Of a stretch of DNA of 58,025 bases, positions 26,576 through 35,276 are shown piece by piece. Every line of letters begins with the position of its first letter. The first letter of the stretch is position 1. The DNA comes from Bacteroidales bacterium Bact_09. Lineage in GTDB: Bacteria > Bacteroidota > Bacteroidia > Bacteroidales > UBA932. Both the position numbers and the translations under genes were made by a program. The notes beneath the pieces were generated by a model, which did no database searches, was not told the origin of the DNA, and saw only the letters and a program-made list of their open reading frames with translations. The stretch is taken from the NCBI GenBank assembly GCA_001603455.1, contig LUZA01000059.1, forward strand, positions 1 to 58,025. The letters run 5' to 3'.

Positions 26576-28171
26576 ATGAGCAAAATAGATCTATCCAGGT
26601 ACGGAATTACAAATGTAGGGGAGATTGTGTACAACCCTTCCTATGAAGAACTCTTTCAGGCAGAAGTGGACCTTGCAAATGAAGGGTTTGAAAAAGGAGT
26701 ACTGACCAATATGGGGGCCGTAAACGTGCTGACAGGCCGTTTTACAGGTCGTTCGCCTAAAGATAAGTATATTGTTAAGGATGCAACTACCGAAAATACT
26801 ATATGGTGGGACGGAGTTGTAAATAAACCCATTACTACTGAAATCTGGAATTCACTCAAGGCTATTGCACAAAAACAATTTTCCGGCAAAAAGAAACTTT
26901 ATGTAGTAGATGCATTTTGCGGGACCAACGCCGATACCCGGCTGAAAGTGCGTTTTATTATGGAAGTTGCCTGGCAGGCACACTTTGTGACCAACATGTT
27001 CATACGTCCTTCCGGATATGAACTGGAACATTTTGGAGAACCCGATTTTGTGATGATCAACGCTTCCAAGGCAACCAATCCCAACTGGAAAGAGCAGGGC
27101 ATGCATTCAGAGGTATTTGTGGTATTTAACCTGACCGAACGCCTTTCCGTAGTAGGCGGTAGCTGGTACGGCGGTGAAATGAAAAAAGGTATTTTCTCTA
27201 TGATGAACTATTACCTGCCTTTGAAAGGGATCGCGGCCATGCACTGCTCGGCTAATGTGGGCGAAAAAGGCGACGTAGCTATTTTCTTTGGTCTATCGGG
27301 TACGGGTAAAACTACGTTGTCGGCCGATCCCAAGCGTTACCTGATAGGAGACGATGAACACGGTTGGGACGATCACGGAGTATTCAATTTTGAAGGAGGT
27401 TGTTATGCCAAATGTATTGACCTGAGCCAGGAAAAGGAACCTGATATCTGGAGAGCCATCCGCCGGGATGCATTGCTTGAAAACGTTAAGGTCCTGCCTG
27501 ACGATACACCCGACTTCCACGATGGATCCATTACTGAAAACACCCGCGTTTCCTATCCCATATACTATATCAATAAGATCGTGCTGCCCTCCAAGGCCGG
27601 TCATGCCAAAAAGGTTATTTACCTTTCGGCTGATGCCTACGGGGTATTGCCTCCGGTTTCCATTTTGGATGACAAACAGGCCCAGTATCACTTTCTGTGC
27701 GGATATACTTCTAAATTAGCAGGTACCGAACTGGGGATTACCGAGCCCGTACCTTCCTTCTCGGCTGCTTTCGGAGAAGCTTTCCTGACCGTACACCCGA
27801 CCATCTATGCCAAAAACCTGGTAAAGAAAATGAAGGAACACGATGCCAGGGCATACCTGGTGAATACCGGATGGAACGGAACCGGCAAACGCATCTCTTT
27901 GAAAGATACGCGTGCCATCATAGACGCTATCCTGGACGGCAGCATCGATAAAGCGCCCACCAAACACATTCCCATTATGAATCTGACCATTCCCACTAAA
28001 TTGCCCAAAGTTTCCGAAGGAATCCTGGATCCTCGTGACACTTACCGGGATGTGAAAGAATGGGAAAAGAAAGCTGTTTCGCTGGCCACAAAATACATCA
28101 AGAACTTTGAGAAATATTGCGACAACGACAACGCAAGGCAGCTGATATCTTCAGGGCCTCAGCTGCTGTAA
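26576..28171 (+). CDS. pckA: Phosphoenolpyruvate carboxykinase (ATP)
   Basis: Interconverts oxaloacetate + ATP and PEP + CO2 + ADP. In anaerobic Bacteroidota it usually runs in the carboxylating, ATP-forming direction on the way to succinate. The P-loop is [16 protein letters not shown], the metal-binding block [24 protein letters not shown] follows, and the substrate loop [12 protein letters not shown] near residue 55 is present. At 531 residues it has the normal length of the ATP family. It is a single gene, convergent with the PPi-type PFK gene, with 27 bp between stops and no convincing terminator hairpin. Confidence 0.96.
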   Translation: MSKIDLSRYGITNVGEIVYNPSYEELFQAEVDLANEGFEKGVLTNMGAVNVLTGRFTGRSPKDKYIVKDATTENTIWWDGVVNKPITTEIWNSLKAIAQKQFSGKKKLYVVDAFCGTNADTRLKVRFIMEVAWQAHFVTNMFIRPSGYELEHFGEPDFVMINASKATNPNWKEQGMHSEVFVVFNLTERLSVVGGSWYGGEMKKGIFSMMNYYLPLKGIAAMHCSANVGEKGDVAIFFGLSGTGKTTLSADPKRYLIGDDEHGWDDHGVFNFEGGCYAKCIDLSQEKEPDIWRAIRRDALLENVKVLPDDTPDFHDGSITENTRVSYPIYYINKIVLPSKAGHAKKVIYLSADAYGVLPPVSILDDKQAQYHFLCGYTSKLAGTELGITEPVPSFSAAFGEAFLTVHPTIYAKNLVKKMKEHDARAYLVNTGWNGTGKRISLKDTRAIIDAILDGSIDKAPTKHIPIMNLTIPTKLPKVSEGILDPRDTYRDVKEWEKKAVSLATKYIKNFEKYCDNDNARQLISSGPQLL

Positions 28172-28198
28172 TATTGCAGTAGAGTAGCAAGAACAAAC

Positions 28199-29440
28199 TT
28201 AATATTTCAATATCTTGTGGAAATCAAATTCTTCTGGATTGGGCACAATGGCTTTAGCCGCTTCGTAGTCCTCCTGGGTGATGTAATCCATGATGTGCCG
28301 TATGTAGAACTGCACTTCCGGGGAGTTCATGTTCACCAGTCTGACCGGGATCTTTCCTGTAACGGGATCCTGCAGGTCTTTGAGGAACAGCGGGATGATT
28401 TTCCCGTTTCCATCACGGCAGACCATACAGCCGCTGACTCCTTTAATGAACAATTCATATACCCCCATTCCCAGCATGGAACAATACTCCAGATCGAATG
28501 ATTTTGGGGTTATACAACGTACTTCATAACCAACTTCAACCGGACGCGTTTTGACTTTGATGCCCAGTTCATTCATCTTTTTTTCCACCAGGTTGTCGAT
28601 GATATGCGATTTGGATATTTTGCCCAGTTCGGGGTGACCGTGTGCATCGTAAGTAAAGGCAATACCTGCCTCCTTTACGTCTTTTTCCGATAAAGATTGG
28701 AAAACGCCTTCAGAGATCATCACACAGCCGTAAGGGATATTCCGGATCTGACGTTTGATGATGGAAGAGATGATCAGGTCTACGATAAGGTCTATGGTCA
28801 TCTGCGTTTTGTAAAACATCTCGGAAATGATGATCATGGGAAAATGGCAGGAAGAACCAATCCCAAAGGCCAGATGACCTGCCGAGCGGCCCATGGCCGT
28901 TACTATGAACCAATTCTCGCTGGTACGTGCATCTTCGTAAACGGTCCGCCCCAGATCTGTACCCTGGGCTTTGGCGCTTTGATAACCAAAAGTAGGGATC
29001 CCTTCGGGCAGGGGCAGGTCATTGTCAATTGTCTTGGGGACATGTATATTGGCAATATTGTATCCTTTCTGGATCAGGTACTTGGAGATGCAGTTTGCTG
29101 TAGAGGCCGTATCGTCCCCACCCACGGTTACCAGGAGTTTCACATTGTTTTCCTTGAAGAAATCCATATTGAATCGCTCCTGAAAATCTTTGTCGCCGGG
29201 TTTAAAACGGCTCATGCGCAGGTAAGATCCTCCCCGGTTAAAGAGCATATCGGCTTTGTCAAAATCCAGGTCCTCCTGGCGGCATTTCTCTTTGCAGAAT
29301 AATCCGGTATAACCGCCATGCAGTCCAATGACGCGGTATCCCTTAGTAATAAATGTCTTTGTGATGGTACATACTACCGTGTTGATACCGGGAGCTGGCC
29401 CGCCACCGCATAGTATGGCTATTGAAGGTTTTTTTCCCAT
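28199..29440 (-). CDS. 6-phosphofructokinase, probably PPi-dependent
   Basis: Phosphorylates fructose 6-phosphate in glycolysis. The nucleotide/phosphate loop is ILCGGGPAPGIN (9-20), the family switch motif VGGDDTAST (106-114) has Asp rather than Gly after GGD, and PKTIDNDLP (135-143) has Lys where ATP enzymes have Gly. Both substitutions are those that separate PPi-dependent from ATP-dependent enzymes, so PPi use is inferred. I start at MGKKPSIAIL (29440), giving 413 residues: an upstream in-frame ATG at 29506 would overlap maf and precede the likely promoter. PPi-dependence would be reversible and energy saving, and fits the neighbouring pckA. Confidence 0.88.
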   Translation of the reverse strand: MGKKPSIAILCGGGPAPGINTVVCTITKTFITKGYRVIGLHGGYTGLFCKEKCRQEDLDFDKADMLFNRGGSYLRMSRFKPGDKDFQERFNMDFFKENNVKLLVTVGGDDTASTANCISKYLIQKGYNIANIHVPKTIDNDLPLPEGIPTFGYQSAKAQGTDLGRTVYEDARTSENWFIVTAMGRSAGHLAFGIGSSCHFPMIIISEMFYKTQMTIDLIVDLIISSIIKRQIRNIPYGCVMISEGVFQSLSEKDVKEAGIAFTYDAHGHPELGKISKSHIIDNLVEKKMNELGIKVKTRPVEVGYEVRCITPKSFDLEYCSMLGMGVYELFIKGVSGCMVCRDGNGKIIPLFLKDLQDPVTGKIPVRLVNMNSPEVQFYIRHIMDYITQEDYEAAKAIVPNPEEFDFHKILKY

Positions 29441-29460
29441 TTCTGATGTTTTTGAATTGC

Positions 29461-29492
29461 CAAATCTAATGAAAAAGCTTTGTTTAAGGAAA
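29461..29492 (-). promoter_or_regulatory. Promoter of the PFK gene
   Basis: On the minus strand TTTC (29492-29489), a 20-nt spacer and TAGATTTG (29468-29461) approximate the -33/-7 promoter. The ATG at 29440 is 20 nt further. It lies in the maf-PFK junction, so the PFK gene can be transcribed separately from kdsC-maf. Confidence 0.5.
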
Positions 29493-30149
29493 TGAAATGA
29501 CATCAAGTCGCCGGAGTTGTTGCCACAATTTGTGAACAGGAAATCCCATCACGTTAAAATAGCTGCCCTGGATCTGTTCGATTCCAATATAACCGAGCCA
29601 TTCCTGCACTCCATAAGAACCGGCTTTGTCAAACGGTTTGTACGTGTTTATATAATAGTTTATCTCACGCTGATCCAATGCAGCAAACCAGACGAGCGTC
29701 TGGTCCTGAAAGCCGGTATGGATCTCTCTGGCAGGAACGTTGTTCGCCAGGTCGGCTGCAGCAGACGGAGGGCCCGAACGCAGGTATACACCGGTAATCA
29801 CCTTGTGGCAGCGTCCGGAAAGGATTTTGAGCATGCGACGTGCATCACTTGCCGAGGCGGGTTTTCCCAAGACGGACCATTCATGCTCCGAAAGTGGTGT
29901 TTTGTCGCAGGTAAAGACCAGGGTGTCGGCCGTGATCAGGAGTTCGCCGGCCTGTAACGGACGGTGGAATGCCAGGGATTTGGAACGGGCAAGCCAGAGG
30001 GGAATGTCTTCGGGCCCGATATCGGACGGAATATGATTCTCATCCAATCCATTGACCGGATCTACCGTGAAAGGCAGGTCAATACCTGAAAGCAGTTGTC
30101 TTCTCCTGGAAGAGGCAGATCCTAATATGATTTTGTATCGGGTATTCAT
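29484..30149 (-). CDS. Maf-family nucleoside triphosphate pyrophosphatase
   Basis: A house-cleaning enzyme that hydrolyses non-canonical or modified nucleotides (dTTP/UTP-type Maf) to monophosphates. IILGSASSRRRQLL (8-21) is the signature phosphate loop, with ITADTLV near 72 as the catalytic Asp block and YKPFDKAGSYGVQEWLG (about 168-184) near the C-terminus. At 221 residues it is longer than the usual ~195, partly through an insertion around RSGPPSAAADLANNVPA. It starts 4 bp after kdsC on the same strand; the kdsC-maf pair is likely one transcript. Confidence 0.9.
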   Translation of the reverse strand: MNTRYKIILGSASSRRRQLLSGIDLPFTVDPVNGLDENHIPSDIGPEDIPLWLARSKSLAFHRPLQAGELLITADTLVFTCDKTPLSEHEWSVLGKPASASDARRMLKILSGRCHKVITGVYLRSGPPSAAADLANNVPAREIHTGFQDQTLVWFAALDQREINYYINTYKPFDKAGSYGVQEWLGYIGIEQIQGSYFNVMGFPVHKLWQQLRRLDVISFP

Positions 30150-30153
30150 GGCT

Positions 30154-30702
30154 CTATTCAGACGCAGTGTCGAGCATATCTCCGGGAACGTTTTCGGATT
30201 CCCTGTACCATTTACCCTGAAGGCGCATTACCTGTTCCACCAGGTCGCGGACGCAACCCCGGCCGCCCGTAAAGGGGGATATGTACTGTGCCACATGACG
30301 GACCTCGGTACAGGCATCGGAAGGACAAAAGGGGAGCCCGCAGGCTTTCATGGGCGGGATGTCGGGAATGTCGTCACCCGCATAGGCTACCTGGGAAGGG
30401 TCCAGACCGTACCTATTGCAAAAATCGCGGAATGCCGGCATTTTATCCCTGGCTCCGGAATAGATGTCCTTTACGCCAATGTTCCTGTAACGTTTTTCGA
30501 CAGATGGAGAGACGCCTCCCGTTATAATGGCAACCTGATAGCCGTGTTCTATCGCTATGCGGATGGCATAGCCGTCACGTGCATAATGTGTGCGGAACAG
30601 ATCGCCGTCAGGCATGGAAATAACACCTCCGTCTGTAAGGACACCGTCAACATCAAATGCAAAAGCTTTGATTTTGTATAGTTTGCTTTTGTAATTACCC
30701 AT
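30154..30702 (-). CDS. kdsC: KdsC-type HAD phosphatase (Kdo 8-phosphate phosphatase)
   Basis: Removes phosphate from Kdo 8-phosphate, the step after KdsA in making Kdo for the lipopolysaccharide core. The HAD nucleophile motif is FAFDVDGVLTDGG (14-26), motif II IITGG, and the late motif YAGDDIPDIPPMKACG. The absence of a cap domain and the length of 182 residues match KdsC. Related CMP-sialate or other sugar-acid phosphatases cannot be fully excluded, but lpxB and kdsA in the same window support the Kdo role. It heads kdsC-maf and is divergent from a lipoprotein gene. Confidence 0.88.
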   Translation of the reverse strand: MGNYKSKLYKIKAFAFDVDGVLTDGGVISMPDGDLFRTHYARDGYAIRIAIEHGYQVAIITGGVSPSVEKRYRNIGVKDIYSGARDKMPAFRDFCNRYGLDPSQVAYAGDDIPDIPPMKACGLPFCPSDACTEVRHVAQYISPFTGGRGCVRDLVEQVMRLQGKWYRESENVPGDMLDTASE

Positions 30703-30764
30703 AAATCTGTTTTTTACGTTTAATACGGAGCATAGCCATTAAGTGGGTATATCCGTAAGATTCG

Positions 30765-30782
30765 CAAAGTTAATTATATTTG
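30765..30782. promoter_or_regulatory. Back-to-back divergent -7 boxes, kdsC and LamG lipoprotein
   Basis: TAACTTTG on the minus strand (30772-30765, towards kdsC) and TATATTTG on the plus strand (30775-30782, towards the gene at 30802) match TAnnTTTG and are separated by only 2 bp. Clear -33 elements are not seen for either. The overlapping promoters may compete. Confidence 0.45.
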
Positions 30783-30801
30783 CAGGAGTAACAGTAATGG
30801 C

Positions 30802-33624
30802 ATGCATACTTTTCATTTTCTGAAGACAGTAGCGACAACCTTGATAGTTCTATGTTCCGGAGTATTCATCATGTCCTGTGACCAGACAGGTACCACTACG
30901 ACTTTTGCCGGAACAGTAACGGATGCCGAATCGGGGATTCCCCTGAAGGGTGTTTCGGTATCGATAATGCCTTTCAACCTGGGAGAGGAAACAGGCCCCG
31001 ATGGTAAGTATTCCATAGAATTGCCACGTACCAGCGAGAACGTATATCTGGTTTTCAGCATCCCGGGTTATGACAGCTGGGAAACCGAATATATGTCGCT
31101 GTCACCTAAAAAGAAAAATCTGTACACAATAAATGCCCAGCTGAAACAACGCATAGCCAAAGCCGTTCTTTCTTCACAGGAAGTTGATTTTGGAGCTGTA
31201 CAGAATTCCGTAGCTATCCAACTTTCGAATCCTGGGAGTGACACTTTGCGCTGGAATTTTCTGGAGCTCTATTTTCCACGATGGCTGCAGGTGGAACCAT
31301 CAAACGGTGTGCTCAATATGGGTCAGTCGCAGACTCTAACCTTTACCTGCGACCGGTCGGGACTTCCCATTGGGGAACAAAATGCCGGTGTACAACTGCT
31401 TGGAGGGCAGGCCCCGCTGACTATACAGGTAAGGCTGCTTGTGGAAGGAGCCTTACTGAAGGCAGAGGGTACTCTCTTTGATTTTGGGGAAGAGGAAACA
31501 CAAGTTTCAACCATCCTTTCGAACCAAGGGAACATACCACTGGAATGGCACCTTGGGGAAGAGATGCCCGTTTGGCTGGAATGGGATCCTGCCCAGGGTA
31601 ATATTCCTGCCGGAGCCCAGACAAAGGTTCTTATAAAGGTCGACCGTTCCGTACTGGATTACGGGACCCATACTTTCAGTACGCGGCTGCTGTCAAGCGG
31701 GGGAGATACCACTTACTTTTTTTCCATATCCAAAACGCAGGATTTGATACAACTGTCCGCCCAATTCCTTGACTTTGGAACGAAGGACATCCAACGTACT
31801 GTTAAGGTATCGAGGCTTTCAGGCATTCACCCCGTTTCTTTTACCGTTTCCTGCCAGGACCCGAACATTTCACTGTCTGTGGCACAAGGAACCATAACCT
31901 TGGAAGAACCCGAATGCACGATTTTAGTCACCCTTGACAGGAAAAACATTCCCCCGGGATCCTCGGAAAGCGTGATCAGGATCTTCGCGCCGGAACAGGA
32001 ATTTTCCATTAAGGTCAATTATGCCACAGCGGCTGTTCCGGCCGAGGTCACTACCGTCGGATTTGAACTGGACGATTCGTACCGTCTGTATTTGAAAGGA
32101 ATACTGCAAAGCAACGGGGGCGGTTCTGTGATCCGGCACGGACATTGCTGGGGAACCATGCCCGAACCCTGTCTTGAGAACGCCTCTTATTCTGATCTGG
32201 GAACCATTGCAGAAGGCCGTACATTCGTTACATATCCCCAGCCATTACCTGAAAATGGCACAACCTGGTACTACAGGTCCTATGCGACTACCGAAATGGG
32301 GACATTCTACGGTCAGACCATGGAGTTCCTTTATGAGCCTCCCATCCTGGATGATCCCCTTATAGATTATAATGATTTTGCCAACACCCTGACCTTTAGA
32401 GAAAGGAAGGCCGGTGGGTTGCCATTTACAGAACACGGATTTCTTTGGAATACGACCGGGACCGATCCAAAACCGGGAAAAGATAACGAGATCCGTCTGG
32501 GCCCCAAAAATTCGGGATCTTTTTTCTTCTACAACTTAAGCGATCCGCAAAGGGGAGTGGAATATTATATGCGCAGTTTCGGGATCAATCAATTTGGTAT
32601 AGCTTTGTCAGAAACCACCTCGTATTACCTGGATATATTAAAACCCACGCCCGAGACAGGAGTCGCAGCAGAAATTTCATATTACTCTGCTGTCCTCCAT
32701 GGCAATATTGCAGTCCTGGGCTCTGAAAAGATCTTGTCCTACGGACATTGCTGGAGTACAGATCCCATACCTACCATAGAAGATGACAAAACGGACCTGG
32801 GAACTGCACAAAATACAGGTGTTTATACATCCAACGCTGCCGGATTGCTCATAAACACACCTTATTATTACCGTGCATATATAAAGACGGCTAAAGGGGT
32901 TTATTACGGGGAACAGATGGAATTCAGCACACTGAAAGATGAAAGTGTTGTGGTTCAGGACGGACTCAGATTGTATATAACCACCGATCAAACACCTAAA
33001 GCTTATGATTGGACGGGACGCATGTCAGATATAACGATATCCAACGGGGTAACATACAACCGGAATAATAAGCCTGAAGGCACCCATGCCGCCATTTCCT
33101 TTAACGGAAGCAGCGGCTATCTGCTAAGCCGCAACGTAAATCCGCTTTCTGGCAAGAACAGGGGCACCATAAACTTCTGGCTCAGATTCAGGCAGACCAT
33201 GAACAAATCGCTTGTTTATCCGTTCTTCGGTTCTATATCAGAAGGCGGATTCTATGTAGAGATACGCCACAACGGGACCGCCTGGGTGCTGACCCTGTGC
33301 ATGGGCCCGGGAAAGGATACTTACTCCATTCCCTTGCCCTCTCTTGGCGGGATAGACATATCTACTATGCTGGGGACAGCATGGCATATGATGTCCATTG
33401 TATCTAACGGGACCTCTATGACCATATATCTGGACGGGGTCAATCTCTATATCCAGGATATGCAAATGGCATTCGGGATACAGGATGATTTTGTGGTAGG
33501 AGCCAATGCCCTGAATGGAACAACACTCAATACTTTTCTGCCGGCCGACATGGCCTGCCTGAGGTTCTATGACCGGGTGCTTACAGGTCAGGAAATTACG
33601 CAGATATTTAATACGGGTATGTAG
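30802..33624 (+). CDS. Large surface lipoprotein: CarboxypepD_reg, BACON-like repeats, C-terminal LamG domain
   Basis: A 940-residue lipoprotein; the leader ends in FIMSC with C26 the lipidation site. Residues about 33-110 form a carboxypeptidase-regulatory/prealbumin-like domain (GTVTDAESGIPLKGVSVSI). Three BACON/Ig-like repeats follow at about 112-410, each opening with a VDFG, FDFG or LDFG strand. Two or three FN3-like modules at about 415-710 carry GHCWGTMPEP and GHCWSTDPIP and end YYRSYATTEMGTFYG or YYRAYIKTAKGVYYG. A concanavalin-like LamG domain ends the protein (about 720-940, ISFNGSSGYLL, GTINFWLRF). Such mixtures are typical of surface glycan- or protein-binding lipoproteins. There is no SusC/SusD pair nearby, so the ligand is unknown. 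Confidence 0.85.
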   Translation: MHTFHFLKTVATTLIVLCSGVFIMSCDQTGTTTTFAGTVTDAESGIPLKGVSVSIMPFNLGEETGPDGKYSIELPRTSENVYLVFSIPGYDSWETEYMSLSPKKKNLYTINAQLKQRIAKAVLSSQEVDFGAVQNSVAIQLSNPGSDTLRWNFLELYFPRWLQVEPSNGVLNMGQSQTLTFTCDRSGLPIGEQNAGVQLLGGQAPLTIQVRLLVEGALLKAEGTLFDFGEEETQVSTILSNQGNIPLEWHLGEEMPVWLEWDPAQGNIPAGAQTKVLIKVDRSVLDYGTHTFSTRLLSSGGDTTYFFSISKTQDLIQLSAQFLDFGTKDIQRTVKVSRLSGIHPVSFTVSCQDPNISLSVAQGTITLEEPECTILVTLDRKNIPPGSSESVIRIFAPEQEFSIKVNYATAAVPAEVTTVGFELDDSYRLYLKGILQSNGGGSVIRHGHCWGTMPEPCLENASYSDLGTIAEGRTFVTYPQPLPENGTTWYYRSYATTEMGTFYGQTMEFLYEPPILDDPLIDYNDFANTLTFRERKAGGLPFTEHGFLWNTTGTDPKPGKDNEIRLGPKNSGSFFFYNLSDPQRGVEYYMRSFGINQFGIALSETTSYYLDILKPTPETGVAAEISYYSAVLHGNIAVLGSEKILSYGHCWSTDPIPTIEDDKTDLGTAQNTGVYTSNAAGLLINTPYYYRAYIKTAKGVYYGEQMEFSTLKDESVVVQDGLRLYITTDQTPKAYDWTGRMSDITISNGVTYNRNNKPEGTHAAISFNGSSGYLLSRNVNPLSGKNRGTINFWLRFRQTMNKSLVYPFFGSISEGGFYVEIRHNGTAWVLTLCMGPGKDTYSIPLPSLGGIDISTMLGTAWHMMSIVSNGTSMTIYLDGVNLYIQDMQMAFGIQDDFVVGANALNGTTLNTFLPADMACLRFYDRVLTGQEITQIFNTGM

Positions 33625-33635
33625 GCAGCGTTAAT

Positions 33636-33668
33636 TTATAGATAATATATAGATAATTTATAGATAAG
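33636..33668 (-). repeat. Three 11-bp tandem repeats at the end of the isomerase-like gene
   Basis: TTATAGATAAT, ATATAGATAAT and TTATAGATAAG (plus-strand reading) are exactly contiguous over 33 bp. On the coding strand the unit is read in three frames as LIYK, LSIY and YL-stop, and the first plus-strand copy supplies the stop codon. Confidence 0.7.
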
Positions 33669-34913
33669 GTATTCGTTCCAGTACCGGAATATTCTGCTAT
33701 GTCTTCCTTTGACTAACAGCAGATGGTTTGCTATGGCTTTGTCCAGAAAACTGTCAACAGGTTCTGTCAGCCGGAGTTTCAACTGAGTACGGCACCTGTT
33801 ATCATAATGATCTGCTTCCAGCGAGATGCCTTCCGAAACAAAGAATCGCTGAAGTTTGCCGCCAAGCCATTTGACAGCAGTGAAATATTCTCCCGGGGCA
33901 ATATCTCCCTGTACAGCTACACTAATCCCTGATTCAAAGTGGGTATTCAGGCTGTACCTTTCGATCATGGATAAAGGAATGGTACAGTGTGCCATTTCGA
34001 TCGTATTTTGGGAACGGTCGTAATTAACGGGATTGGCCATAAAGACGGGTGTCTGCGTTAAGCCTGAGGCGATCATCATGGTCAGCAGGGAAGGTACATC
34101 TCCTTCGCAGGCGGCCGGTATGCCGGCCCTGTTAAACAGGGATAGTGCCAGGCAAGCCGTTGTCCTGCAATTGTCTATGAGATCAAAACATTTAACGGCA
34201 AGGGCATTGCAGGAATGATATACCATCATTTCATCCATTACCTGGTACATACGTACGGCATTGTAAACGTCTTGATTTGAGCAGTTCTTCAGCTCCTTTG
34301 AATTCTTGAGGATAGTCCTGCACAGCTGCTGATTCTCCCGGCTCAGATTCGTAAGGTGTTTGAAACTTTCTGCCAGCGATTCAATCTCAATTTCTTGAAA
34401 TCGCACTCCCAGCATTCGTGTAACAGCATCTGAATCTATCCCGGATGAGAGCAACCAGGGGGATGTATCCCCGAAAAGTGCCACTCTTGTTTTCCTTAAT
34501 TTGCGGACCGTCAGTTGCATTCTGTGCAGTTGCTCCACTAGTTCTTCAGATAGTTCCCTTTCGGAATATATGAGCGGAGTGTTTAGTTTTCCCTGCGAAA
34601 AATAAGTTGCCAGTTCAAGGGCTGCCGGCAGGGAATTATGCTGTTCGTCAAAAAGAAAGAACAAAGGAAGCGGTAATGTAAAACCGAAGCTCTGAAAAAT
34701 TTCCTCACACCCGCCCGATGCAATGAAAGGAATGTACACTTTACTGTCATCGGAAAAATGTTCAGCTGAAATATTCTTGTATGATATGACAGATATCCTG
34801 AAACGTCTTTCCAGGGATTCCAGAAGTGTTTTTCTTGATTCTGCCAGTACATGAAAGTCATGCATGGGAGAATGAAAGAAAACCAGTTCCAACTTAAGCT
34901 TCCGGGGTTCCAT
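33636..34913 (-). CDS. L-fucose/L-arabinose isomerase-superfamily protein
   Basis: About 425 residues starting at MEPRKLKLEL (ATG 34913); the frame is open further upstream but that part overlaps the DUF3467 gene and is not family-like. The C-terminal half resembles the sugar isomerase (FucI/AraA-type) fold: FDLIDNCRTTACLALSLFN, AACEGDVPSLLT with acidic residues in the position of the family metal ligands, MAHCTIPLSM, and SGISVAVQGDIAPGEYFTAVKWLG. The N-terminal half is divergent and starts LVFFHSPMHDF. The substrate is unknown. It overlaps the DUF3467 stop by 20 bp, implying coupling. Its last codons are made of an 11-bp tandem repeat. Confidence 0.65.
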   Translation of the reverse strand: MEPRKLKLELVFFHSPMHDFHVLAESRKTLLESLERRFRISVISYKNISAEHFSDDSKVYIPFIASGGCEEIFQSFGFTLPLPLFFLFDEQHNSLPAALELATYFSQGKLNTPLIYSERELSEELVEQLHRMQLTVRKLRKTRVALFGDTSPWLLSSGIDSDAVTRMLGVRFQEIEIESLAESFKHLTNLSRENQQLCRTILKNSKELKNCSNQDVYNAVRMYQVMDEMMVYHSCNALAVKCFDLIDNCRTTACLALSLFNRAGIPAACEGDVPSLLTMMIASGLTQTPVFMANPVNYDRSQNTIEMAHCTIPLSMIERYSLNTHFESGISVAVQGDIAPGEYFTAVKWLGGKLQRFFVSEGISLEADHYDNRCRTQLKLRLTEPVDSFLDKAIANHLLLVKGRHSRIFRYWNEYLIYKLSIYYL

Positions 34914-35214
34914 CACCAAAATGTAAGGGGATGTTGGGCATACCCTTACCCGACAGGTTGATTTTTCCAAAATGTTCTTCGTACTTTCTGAGGTTGTCCT
35001 CAAGGGCGTTGAAGAATCGCTTGGCATGTTCCGGTGTCATGACAATCCTGTTCTGCACCTTTGCCTTGGGGATTCCCGGCATCATGCGGATAAAATCAAA
35101 GATGAATTCACTGCTGGAGTGCGTTATTATGGCCAGATTGGAGTAGCATCCCTGGGCTACGTCTTCCGGCAATTCAATATTAATCTCTTTCTTTGGTTTT
35201 TGTTCCATGGCCAT
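34894..35214 (-). CDS. DUF3467 domain protein
   Basis: A 106-residue protein of the DUF3467 family, small and widespread in Bacteroidota with no firm function. Visible family features are INIELPEDVAQGCYSNLAII, SSSEFIFDFIRMMPG, AKVQNRIVMTPEHAKRF and a C-terminal conserved FHFGD-like LHFGDG. An in-frame ATG also occurs at 35208. A -7 box precedes it. It overlaps the start of the isomerase-like gene by 20 bp and is divergent from valS. Confidence 0.85.
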   Translation of the reverse strand: MAMEQKPKKEINIELPEDVAQGCYSNLAIITHSSSEFIFDFIRMMPGIPKAKVQNRIVMTPEHAKRFFNALEDNLRKYEEHFGKINLSGKGMPNIPLHFGDGTPEA

Positions 35215-35228
35215 ATGATTTATTCATG

Positions 35229-35254
35229 CAAAAGTAGTATTTTTTATATATTTG
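35229..35254. promoter_or_regulatory. Divergent -7 boxes for the DUF3467 gene and valS
   Basis: TACTTTTG on the minus strand (35236-35229) faces the DUF3467 gene, and TATATTTG on the plus strand (35247-35254) faces valS, leaving a 22-nt leader to its ATG. Both match TAnnTTTG. The -33 elements are not clear. Confidence 0.5.
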
Positions 35255-35276
35255 TGCCTTATTCCCGTAAAAGTAT

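Noticed and set aside
28172-28198. Bidirectional terminator between pckA and the PFK gene
   Set aside because: Only a weak CTGC/GCAG pairing is visible and neither strand has a T tract.
33636-33668. CRISPR array or attachment site
   Set aside because: The units are 11 bp and contiguous with no spacers, and no integrase or cas gene is near.
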